A stretch of 15,581 nucleotides of DNA from Klebsiella pneumoniae (GTDB taxonomy: Bacteria > Pseudomonadota > Gammaproteobacteria > Ga0077536). A program made the position numbers and the translations under genes. Location of the stretch: positions 1 through 15,581 of the forward strand of contig CAMCBY010000033.1 of assembly GCA_945873015.1 (NCBI GenBank), read 5' to 3'. The notes under the pieces are model-generated. The model made no database searches. It was not told where the DNA came from and saw nothing but the letters and a program-made list of their open reading frames with translations. Of this stretch, positions 1 to 5,240 are shown piece by piece (positions within the stretch are counted from its first letter, which is position 1; every line of letters begins with the position of its first letter).

Positions 1-601
1 GCATCACATCGTGACTGCCGGAGCCGGCCAGGCCACTGACGTCCCAGGTTTCGTCAATGGTGTAACGGTCTATCGGCACAAAACAGGCGCGCGTGCGCGG
101 CGCGCCGTGTTCGTGAAACAGCGGCGTGTCGCCGTCGTACTCCTGACACAACACAAAATACCAGCTGCAATGCTGACAACCGCTGGCGAATTGCCAGCGG
201 CCGGTGACTTCATGGCCACCGTCCTTGCGCACTGCGCGCCCGAAAGGAAAAAACGCCGAACCGGTCACAACCTTGGGTTGCCCTGCGAAAATCGTTTCTA
301 CCGACTCCGGCACCATCGGTGAGGTGAACAGGGTGTTGACGTTGCCGATGAATGCGCACCAGCCGGTCGAGCCATCAATGCGCGAAATAGCTTCCAGGCA
401 CTGCGCAAATTCCAGCGGCTCGAGTTCTGAGCCGCCGAGCGATTGCGGCAGATAGAGCTTGAACAGGCCGGCGTCGGTCAGTGCCTGCACTATCGGTTGC
501 GGCAGACGGCGCTGTTGTTCGGCAGCGTCGGCATGGGTTTCGATAAGAGGCGCGAGGCGGGCGATGCTCGCAAGATGACGCTGCAAGACTTCAGATCCCA
601 T
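1..601 (-). CDS. Acyl-CoA dehydrogenase-like flavoprotein, N-terminal part (runs off left edge)
   Basis: The minus strand is open without a stop from an ATG at 601 to the window edge, giving about 200 residues; the C-terminal half lies outside. The start is preceded by AGGA six bases upstream. The protein begins with a helical segment (residues 1-40), then has features typical of the acyl-CoA dehydrogenase fold: LYLPQSLGG near residues 49-57, an SRIDGSTGW segment near 73-81, and GRWQFASGCQHCSW near 134-147. These resemble the group that includes flavin-dependent monooxygenases such as HsaA and 4-hydroxyphenylacetate hydroxylase-type oxygenases, as well as true dehydrogenases. The catalytic base region is not in view, so substrate and reaction cannot be assigned. 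It lies 101 bases downstream of comM on the same strand, with a near-palindrome between them. Family assignment is firm; function is open. Confidence 0.85.
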   Translation of the reverse strand, partial: MGSEVLQRHLASIARLAPLIETHADAAEQQRRLPQPIVQALTDAGLFKLYLPQSLGGSELEPLEFAQCLEAISRIDGSTGWCAFIGNVNTLFTSPMVPESVETIFAGQPKVVTGSAFFPFGRAVRKDGGHEVTGRWQFASGCQHCSWYFVLCQEYDGDTPLFHEHGAPRTRACFVPIDRYTIDETWDVSGLAGSGSHDVM

Positions 602-657
602 GATGTTCCTGCTGTGGTGGCGGCGTAGTGGCTGCATCATCGGTCGTCGCACGGTGC

Positions 658-676
658 GGATACAAGTCTTGCATCC
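658..676. promoter_or_regulatory. 19-bp near-palindrome, possible operator or hairpin
   Basis: The arms GGATACAAG (658-666) and CTTGCATCC (668-676) are complementary except for one A/C mismatch and are centred on T667. Pairing extends outward through C657-G677, two G-T wobbles and G654-C680. The element lies 57-75 bases upstream of the flavoprotein start at 601 and about 27 bases after the comM stop. No T-run follows on the minus strand, so it is a poor intrinsic terminator. As DNA it has the size and symmetry of an operator for a dimeric repressor, but no regulator gene is in view. Confidence 0.35.
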
Positions 677-702
677 GTGCGCCGGTGAGACTGGGTGAAG
701 GA

Positions 703-2217
703 TTATCTCGGCAGTAAGCGCCGGTCCAGTACCCGATAACTGATCGCTTCGGCGACGTGATCCTCGGCAATGATGTCGGCATCGGCCATGTCGGCAATGG
801 TCAGCGCGAGGCGCAGGACCTTGTGGTAACCGCGCGCGCTCAGGCCGAGACGCTCCAGCGCATGGCCGAGCAGATGACGGGCGTTCTGTGACAACTGACA
901 GGCTTGATTGAGGGCGCTGCCCGGCAGCTCGCCGTTTAACATGCCGCGCCGTTCCATGTGACGGGCGCGCAGCGCGGCCACGCGTTCGCGCACGGTCGCG
1001 CTGTCCTCATGACGCGCGCTGCTTGAGCTGAACAGTTGTTCGGTCTGGCGCGGCACTTCGACGTGCAGATCAATCCTCTCCGAGAGTGGTCCGGAAATCC
1101 GCGCGCGGTAGGTCGCGATACGTTCGGGGCTGCAGATGCACTGGCTCTTGCCGTCGCCGTGAAAGCCGCAAGGGCAGGGGTTCATGGCCGCGGTCAACAG
1201 AAAGCTAGCCGGATAACGCACCGCGCGCGCGGCACGCGCGACCGTGATATGCCCGGATTCCAGCGGCTCGCGCAGCGCCTCGAGCGCGCGCCGTTCGAAT
1301 TCCGGCAGTTCGTCCATGAACAGGACACCGTGGTGCGCCAACGAAATTTCGCCGGGACGCGGCACTCGGCCGCCGCCCACCAGCGCCACGGCCGAGGCCG
1401 AATGGTGAGGTGAGCGAAAGGGTGGAGCGCGCCAGTCATCCAGGCGCGAAGGCTGGCCGGCCACCGAGTGGATGGCCGCCACGGCCAGCGCCTGCTCCTC
1501 GGTGAGCGGCGGTAAGAGACCGGGCAGGCGTGTGGCGAGCATGGTCTTGCCCGTCCCCGGTGGACCGAGCAACAGCAGGTTATGGCCACCACTGGCGGCG
1601 ATTTCGAGTGCGCGGCGCGCACGTGTCTGGCCAAGGACATCGGCCATGTCCGGCAATTGAGTGGCGCGCCGTGCAGGTTTGGCGACCACATGGCTGACGA
1701 GGCGGGCCTGGCCTTGCAGGTGCAGACAGACTTCCTGCAATGACGCGGCAGCGCGGACCACCGCACCGTCGATCAGCGCGGCCTCGTCGGCGTCCGTGCC
1801 GGACACGAACAACTCATGTCCGGCGTCTCGCGCGGCGAGCGCCGAGGCAAGCGTCGTGCCCACGGCGCGCAGGCTGCCGTCGAGCGCCAGTTCTCCAATA
1901 AACTCAGCGTGGCCCAACGGCGGCAGGGGTATCTGGTGAGAGGCTGCCAGGATGCCGACCGCGATCGCGAGATCAAAACGCGTACCTTCCTTCGGGATGT
2001 CGCCCGGCGCGAGATTGACCGTGATGCGGCGCTGGGGGAACTCGAAGCCGGAATTGAGCAGCGCGGAGCGCACCCGCTCGCGGCTTTCACGCACCGCGGT
2101 TTCAGGCAGTCCGACGATCGTGAATGACGGCAAGCCGTTGGAAAGATGGGTTTCGACGCAGATAGCCAAGGCGTCCATGCCGTCCTGGCAACGGGTATAG
2201 GCGAGTGCGATAGACAT
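703..2217 (-). CDS. comM: Mg-chelatase-like AAA+ ATPase ComM (YifB)
   Basis: The product is 504 residues, close to the roughly 506 of E. coli YifB. An upstream open frame exists, but the ATG at 2217 (MSIALAYTRC) is chosen because it matches the family N-terminus and follows AGGGA five bases upstream. Domains in order: an N-terminal LonC-like fold (about 1-170) with a GLPETAVRESRERVRSA segment (36-52); an AAA+ Mg-chelatase domain with Walker A GPPGTGKT (218-225) and Walker B VLFMDE (298-303); a MNPCPCGFHGD..CIC insertion with Cys 348, 350, 360 and 362, probably metal-binding; and a C-terminal chelatase-type helical region. ComM is a hexameric helicase that promotes branch migration during integration of transformed DNA; in non-competent species its role is less clear. 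No other competence gene is in view. It follows ubiK by 112 bases on the same strand. Confidence 0.96.
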   Translation of the reverse strand: MSIALAYTRCQDGMDALAICVETHLSNGLPSFTIVGLPETAVRESRERVRSALLNSGFEFPQRRITVNLAPGDIPKEGTRFDLAIAVGILAASHQIPLPPLGHAEFIGELALDGSLRAVGTTLASALAARDAGHELFVSGTDADEAALIDGAVVRAAASLQEVCLHLQGQARLVSHVVAKPARRATQLPDMADVLGQTRARRALEIAASGGHNLLLLGPPGTGKTMLATRLPGLLPPLTEEQALAVAAIHSVAGQPSRLDDWRAPPFRSPHHSASAVALVGGGRVPRPGEISLAHHGVLFMDELPEFERRALEALREPLESGHITVARAARAVRYPASFLLTAAMNPCPCGFHGDGKSQCICSPERIATYRARISGPLSERIDLHVEVPRQTEQLFSSSSARHEDSATVRERVAALRARHMERRGMLNGELPGSALNQACQLSQNARHLLGHALERLGLSARGYHKVLRLALTIADMADADIIAEDHVAEAISYRVLDRRLLPR

Positions 2218-2329
2218 GCGTTCCCTGCATATTTGCCCCGCATCCTGCGAGGCCATTGAAATGTGACTCGGCGCCTTTAAGTCTAGCCAAGGCGGGCCGC
2301 GGTCGTCGACCGGAATTTTGCGGGTCGCG

Positions 2330-2581
2330 TCAGACCTGCGGGGTGCCCGCCTCGAGTTCCGCCAATTGCCTCTCGAGTTTGTCGAGTTTCTCGCGAGTGC
2401 GTCCGAGCAGTGCACTCTGGGCGTCGAATTCCTCGCGTGTCACCACATCCATGCGGGTCAGGCTCGCCTCGAGCAAGGCTTTGACGTTGGTTTTGAACTC
2501 TGCGCGCAGCGCGCCCAGGTCTGCCGGTAGCAGCGCACCGATACGCTCGCTCATGTTTTCAATCGTCTTCAAATCGATCAC
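2330..2581 (-). CDS. ubiK: Ubiquinone biosynthesis accessory factor UbiK (YqiC/BMFP family)
   Basis: The protein has 83 residues. The GTG at 2581 is chosen as start because the resulting MIDLKTIENMSERI matches the family N-terminus (E. coli begins MIDPKKIEQI) and a GAGG lies nine bases upstream; an ATG 35 codons further upstream would add an unlike extension. It is almost entirely helical. The segment LTRMDVVTREEFDAQSALLGRTREKL is the family hallmark, and the C-terminal heptads (about 55-80, LDKLERQLAEL) predict a coiled coil. UbiK binds UbiJ and lipids and assists the soluble Ubi complex in aerobic ubiquinone synthesis; related BMFP proteins have been described as membrane-fusogenic. It is divergent from glnK, and its 5' leader overlaps the NtrC-type sites of the shared control region. 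Confidence 0.93.
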   Translation of the reverse strand: MIDLKTIENMSERIGALLPADLGALRAEFKTNVKALLEASLTRMDVVTREEFDAQSALLGRTREKLDKLERQLAELEAGTPQV

Positions 2582-2645
2582 AGTACAAATCCTCGTGTGC
2601 CCGGCAAGCGTAAAGGTCGAGCGCGCGGGCCGCCAGTGTTCAAAA

Positions 2646-2662
2646 CGCACCTTTGAAGTGCG
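2646..2662. promoter_or_regulatory. NtrC-type enhancer site 1
   Basis: CGCACCTTTGAAGTGCG contains GCAC-N7-GTGC, the symmetrical core of the NtrC consensus TGCACCAAAATGGTGCA. The palindrome extends to ACGCAC/GTGCGT (2645-2663). It is centred about 150 bases upstream of the start expected from the sigma-54 promoter at 2779-2794, within the usual range for enhancer sites. Only the outermost T/A of the consensus is replaced (C/G). Confidence 0.65.
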
Positions 2663-2675
2663 TGTGCAGCCGAGC

Positions 2676-2692
2676 TGCCTGCTCATGGTGCA
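2676..2692. promoter_or_regulatory. NtrC-type enhancer site 2 (one strong half)
   Basis: This is TGC-N11-GCA with a perfect right half TGGTGCA (2686-2692) and a weak left half TGCCTGC. Its centre is 30 bases, about three helical turns, from that of site 1. Such pairing on one DNA face is typical of the tandem NtrC sites at nitrogen-regulated promoters such as glnAp2 of E. coli. Support comes mainly from its position relative to site 1 and the sigma-54 promoter. Confidence 0.55.
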
Positions 2693-2720
2693 TAGAGTCA
2701 GCCAAGTCGCTATCTATTTC

Positions 2721-2755
2721 TAATGCTTTTAATTATAAAAACCTTGTAAGCATTA
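2721..2755. promoter_or_regulatory. Perfect inverted repeat around a TATAAT box (possible ubiK promoter and operator)
   Basis: TAATGCTT (2721-2728) and AAGCATTA (2748-2755) are exact inverted copies 19 bases apart. Between them the minus strand reads TATAAT (2737-2732), a perfect -10 hexamer about 150 bases upstream of the ubiK GTG; the -35 at 17-18 bases is poor but AT-rich. The layout could be a repressor site over the ubiK promoter. It could also be only AT-rich DNA that bends between the NtrC sites and the sigma-54 promoter. No regulator can be named. Confidence 0.4.
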
Positions 2756-2778
2756 AATTTTAAATTATTATTTTTCTA

Positions 2779-2794
2779 TGGCATGCATCATGCA
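2779..2794 (+). promoter_or_regulatory. Sigma-54 (RpoN) promoter of glnK
   Basis: TGGCATGCATCATGCA matches the -24/-12 consensus TGGCAC-N5-TTGCA. GG at 2780-2781 and GC at 2792-2793 have the required spacing, and the only departures are T for C in the -24 box and A for T in the -12 box. The predicted start is near 2805, about 225 bases before the glnK ATG. NtrC-type sites lie upstream with an AT-rich, probably flexible, segment (2720-2778) between, as expected for an enhancer-driven promoter. Confidence 0.75.
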
Positions 2795-2804
2795 ACCGAT
2801 GAGT

Positions 2805-3029
2805 AGCAGCTTTTGAACAGGCTGCGCGGAGCGCAACGGAAGCGATCAGTTTCTGATGGCCCGCAGGCTGCGAAAGTGATGCGTAAATGGAGTGCACCCG
2901 AAACGACGGTCGTATCCACCGGCTTAACGAGCCGTTATCCTTAACACGAATTAGAGTCTGACGAACCCGCCTGCGGCCGCTAGCCGGCCCCAGGCTCTGG
3001 CCACCGACAGGGCGACGAGGAATGCTTCA
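2805..3029 (+). other. Long glnK leader with small hairpins
   Basis: The distance from the predicted sigma-54 start to glnK is about 225 nt with no convincing gene. It holds several short perfect stems: TGCGC/GCGCA (2823-2835), ATCAG-TTT-CTGAT (2845-2857), ACGA-CGG-TCGT (2903-2913), CGGCT-TAACG-AGCCG (2920-2934) and CCAG-GCT-CTGG (2990-3000). A possible long-range helix pairs CCGCAGG (2861-2867) with CCTGCGG (2970-2976). A 9-base direct repeat CAGGCTGCG occurs at 2818 and 2864. I recognise no known riboswitch. It ends with GAGGAA (3017-3022), the glnK ribosome binding site. Confidence 0.4.
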
Positions 3030-3368
3030 ATGAAACTGGTCACGGCGATCATCAAACCGTTCAAACTCGACGATGCTCGTGAGGCTTTGTCTGAAATCGG
3101 CATCCAGGGATTGACGGTGACGGAGGTCAAGGGTTTCGGGCGCCAGAAAGGCCATACCGAACTCTACCGCGGTGCCGAATACGTGGTCGATTTCTTGCCT
3201 AAATCCAAACTGGAAGTCGCGATTGCAGACGACCAGGTCGATGCAGTTATCGAGGCGATCAAGAAAGCGACTGGCACCGGCAAGATCGGTGACGGCAAGA
3301 TTTTTGTAACCGAGCTGCTGGAAGTCGTGCGGATTCGCACTGGCGAAACTGGCACCGAAGCGCTGTAA
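3030..3368 (+). CDS. glnK: Nitrogen regulatory protein P-II (GlnK type)
   Basis: The 112-residue product has the standard PII length. Visible hallmarks are the T-loop (37-55) with Tyr51, the uridylylation site, in HTELYRGAEYVVDF; Gln39 and Lys58; the C-terminal signature TGKIGDGKIFV (83-93) with Lys90; and Arg101 and Arg103, which with it form the ATP/2-oxoglutarate pocket. PII proteins are trimers that read ATP/ADP and 2-oxoglutarate and control the adenylyltransferase, NtrB and, for GlnK, AmtB. Location next to amtB and behind an NtrC/sigma-54 region supports GlnK rather than GlnB, though the sequence alone would fit either. The ATG follows GAGGAA by seven bases. A mini-frame ATG-CTT-CAA-TGA at 3022-3033 overlaps the start but sits too close to the ribosome site to be credible. 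The stop is followed by a GC-rich hairpin (3386-3410). Confidence 0.96.
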   Translation: MKLVTAIIKPFKLDDAREALSEIGIQGLTVTEVKGFGRQKGHTELYRGAEYVVDFLPKSKLEVAIADDQVDAVIEAIKKATGTGKIGDGKIFVTELLEVVRIRTGETGTEAL

Positions 3369-3385
3369 GGCTCGACCGCGGCGCC

Positions 3386-3410
3386 CGACCCTCCGTCTGA
3401 CGGCGGGTCG
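3386..3410 (+). terminator. GC-rich hairpin after glnK, incomplete terminator
   Basis: CGACCC (3386-3391) pairs with GGGTCG (3405-3410), then a T/C mismatch, then CCG with CGG around loop TCTGA. It starts 17 bases after the glnK stop. The following bases are CTGAATTTAAAAA, with only three T's, so it is not a classical intrinsic terminator. It may reduce transcription into amtB or protect the glnK 3' end, which would allow different GlnK and AmtB levels from one promoter. Confidence 0.4.
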
Positions 3411-3428
3411 CTGAATTTAAAAACCGGT

Positions 3429-3657
3429 ACTCGCGACCGACCCCGCAAGGGGCGAGTTGTGGGCCACTGCACTGACGGACAGCATTGTGTGCCAGGGAAC
3501 TTGGGCAGTTCCCCAGCACGCCAATGTCATCCGCGGGAGCGATATTCGTGACGTCTTGAGGTGACCATCTGCCATGTGCAGTGCGTCCCGCATCGCGACT
3601 ATGCCCCCAACCGTCACACCAGAAACACTGCCAGTCGCACGGCAGCGGTGGGACGCA
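3429..3657 (+). ncRNA. Highly structured RNA leader of amtB (candidate cis-regulatory RNA)
   Basis: Three helical elements follow one another. (1) ACTCG (3429-3433)/CGAGT (3453-3457) enclosing CCCC-GCAA-GGGG (3441-3452), a GNRA tetraloop. (2) A long hairpin at 3476-3533: CGGA/TCCG, CATTG/CAATG, GTGC/GCAC and GGGAACT/AGTTCCC around loop TGGGC; CA-opposite-CA internal loops lie at 3480-3481/3528-3529 and 3493-3494/3514-3515. (3) TGCGTCCC (3582-3589)/GGGACGCA (3650-3657) enclosing GCGACT (3595-3600)/AGTCGC (3633-3638). A competing stem CTGCC (3628-3632)/GGCAG (3641-3645) would exclude the inner helix. The amtB ribosome site AGGGGAG (3674-3680) is 16 bases after element 3, and CCCCC (3604-3608) in its loop could pair with it. 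Pairings are read directly; function and family are unknown to me. Confidence 0.5.
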
Positions 3658-3687
3658 AATAACAATATGTATTAGGGGAGAAATTCC

Positions 3688-4965
3688 ATGTCGCGCATTG
3701 TGCTCGGGTTGTTCTTGGTGGCCATGCCGTGGGTGGCAAGTGCCGACGGTATCAACACTGGTGATGGCGCGTGGATGCTGACCGCCACGGCCTTGGTCCT
3801 GTTCATGACGCTGCCGGGTCTCGCGCTCTTCTACGGCGGCCTTGTGCGCAGTAAGAACGTGCTGTCCATCCTCATGCAATGTTTTGCTCTGACCTGCCTG
3901 GTCACCCTGCTGTGGGTGGTGGCGGGTTACGGGCTTGCTTTCGGTGACGGCGGGCAATGGAACAAATTCATCGGCGGCGGCAAGTTGCTGCTGGCGGGTA
4001 TTACCCGCGACAGTCTGAGCGGCACCATTCCCGAATCCGTTTTCCTCATGTTTCAGATGACCTTTGCCATCATCACTCCGGCCTTGGTGATTGGCGGTTT
4101 CGCTGAGCGCATGAAGTTTTCTGCGGTCATCGTCTTCAGCGTCTTATGGTTGATGCTGGTCTACGTGCCGGTATGCCACTGGGTATGGGGCAACGGCTGG
4201 CTTATGCAGATGGGCCTGATCGATTTTGCCGGCGGCACGGTCGTGCATATCAATGCCGGTATCGCCTCGCTGGTCGCGGCGATGGTGCTCGGCAATCGCC
4301 GCGGCTTCCCGCAGACCTCGATGGCGCCCCATAACCTGACCATGACGGTGACCGGCGCGTCGATGCTGTGGGTGGGTTGGTTCGGATTCAATGCGGGTAG
4401 TGCTGTGGCGGTCAACGGCGACGCCGGCATGGCGATGCTGGTGACACACATCGCGGCTGCGGCCGGCTCGTTGTCGTGGATGGCGATTGAATGGTTCAAA
4501 CATGGCAAGCCCAGCGTGCTGGGCATCGTGACTGGCATGGTGGCGGGCCTCGGTACAATTACTCCCGCTTCAGGCGTGGCAGGGCCGCTGGGCGCACTCA
4601 TGATCGGTTTGACTGCAGGGGTGGTCTGCTATTTCAGCACCCAACTGGTCAAACGGGTGCTGCGTATAGACGACTCGCTGGATGTGTTTCCGGTGCACGG
4701 TGTTGGCGGCATTCTGGGGACCTTGCTCGCTGGCGTGGTGGTGTCGGCAGAGTTTGGCGGCAAAGGTCTGGCCGAGGGCGTAACCTTGGGCCAGCAGATT
4801 TCAGTGCAATTGACTGGCATCGTCAGTGTTGCTCTTTATTGTGGCGTTCTGACTTTTGTCCTGCTCAAGGTGACCCAGGCGCTGGTCGGACTGCGCGTGG
4901 CGGCTGAGACTGAGACCGAGGGTCTGGATCTCGGAGAGCACGATGAGCGCGGCTATAACATCTGA
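3688..4965 (+). CDS. amtB: Ammonium channel AmtB
   Basis: The product is 425 residues, the usual size for Amt/MEP/Rh channels. Residues 1-19 look like a cleavable signal peptide (Arg3, hydrophobic core, VASA before Asp20), as in E. coli AmtB. Then follow about eleven membrane helices. Diagnostic residues: the GLVRSKN loop (51-57), CHWVWGNGWL (163-172), DFAGGTVVHINAG (179-191) with Asp179 and the first pore histidine His187, GWFGFNAGSA, and FPVHGVGGILGT with the second pore histidine His337. The C-terminal tail GLDLGEHDERGYNI is the cytoplasmic segment that GlnK helps regulate. AmtB is a trimer in the inner membrane moving ammonium inward when it is scarce; GlnK blocks the pore when nitrogen is plentiful. 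AGGGGAG seven bases upstream is a strong ribosome site. It lies 319 bases after glnK, much more than the short gap common in other species. Confidence 0.97.
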   Translation: MSRIVLGLFLVAMPWVASADGINTGDGAWMLTATALVLFMTLPGLALFYGGLVRSKNVLSILMQCFALTCLVTLLWVVAGYGLAFGDGGQWNKFIGGGKLLLAGITRDSLSGTIPESVFLMFQMTFAIITPALVIGGFAERMKFSAVIVFSVLWLMLVYVPVCHWVWGNGWLMQMGLIDFAGGTVVHINAGIASLVAAMVLGNRRGFPQTSMAPHNLTMTVTGASMLWVGWFGFNAGSAVAVNGDAGMAMLVTHIAAAAGSLSWMAIEWFKHGKPSVLGIVTGMVAGLGTITPASGVAGPLGALMIGLTAGVVCYFSTQLVKRVLRIDDSLDVFPVHGVGGILGTLLAGVVVSAEFGGKGLAEGVTLGQQISVQLTGIVSVALYCGVLTFVLLKVTQALVGLRVAAETETEGLDLGEHDERGYNI

Positions 4966-4969
4966 CACG

Positions 4970-5001
4970 GTGCGTCATGCACGGCATTGTGCGCACTTTT
5001 T
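4970..5001 (+). terminator. Probable intrinsic terminator of glnK-amtB
   Basis: Beginning five bases after the amtB stop, GTGC (4970-4973) pairs with GCAC (4993-4996); inside, GCAC (4979-4982) pairs with GTGC (4989-4992) around a six-base loop, with a five-base bulge on the left. The stem is followed directly by TTTTT (4997-5001). Position and T-run are right; the bulge makes the stem only moderate. Confidence 0.55.
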
Positions 5002-5010
5002 GCCACCCTG

Positions 5011-5240
5011 CCGACGTGCATTCGGCGTGCGTCGGGCGGGGACTGGAGTACAAAGCCGTTCCCTTGATTTGAGCTGTCGGCATACAATCAACGATTGCGC
5101 GCGCGCAGCGGGCGGGCCGTTACGGCGCGTGCCGATGCTGCGATTTCTGTCAGCGAAGGCACCGGCGACGGTGCACTCGCCGAATCCCAGACCGCAGGTC
5201 TTTTAAGCAGCCCAGGCGTTTATCCGAGCAGTCAAAACCC
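5011..5240 (+). promoter_or_regulatory. Spacer upstream of the cNMP/rhodanese gene with attenuator-like hairpins
   Basis: No gene is supported here. CCGACG (5011-5016) pairs with CGTCGG (5030-5035). TACAAT at 5083-5088 is a possible -10 box, with a poor -35. Downstream are a hairpin GCACCG-GCGA-CGGTGC (5159-5174, GNRA-type loop) and AGACC-GCA-GGTCT (5189-5201) running into TTTT (5201-5204). The first hairpin can be replaced by GGCGA (5164-5168)/TCGCC (5177-5181). The second resembles a short terminator or attenuator 36 bases before the coding start. The ribosome site before 5241 is weak (GAG at 5225-5227). This is suggestive only. Confidence 0.35.

Noticed and set aside
2582..2686. Longer ubiK start (ATG at 2686, adding 35 residues)
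   Set aside because: The added residues are unlike the family, whereas the GTG at 2581 gives the conserved MIDxKxIE start with a GAGG upstream.
3022..3033. Mini-frame ATG-CTT-CAA-TGA overlapping the glnK start
   Set aside because: Its ATG overlaps the ribosome binding site itself, leaving no spacing for initiation.
3503..3518. Second sigma-54-like sequence in the glnK-amtB gap (GGGCAGTTCCCCAGCA)
   Set aside because: GG/GC spacing fits, but the flanking consensus bases are poor and the bases are part of a strong hairpin, which explains them better.
4943..5206. 87-residue frame overlapping the amtB end
   Set aside because: It crosses the amtB terminator, has no family features and overlaps the conserved AmtB tail.
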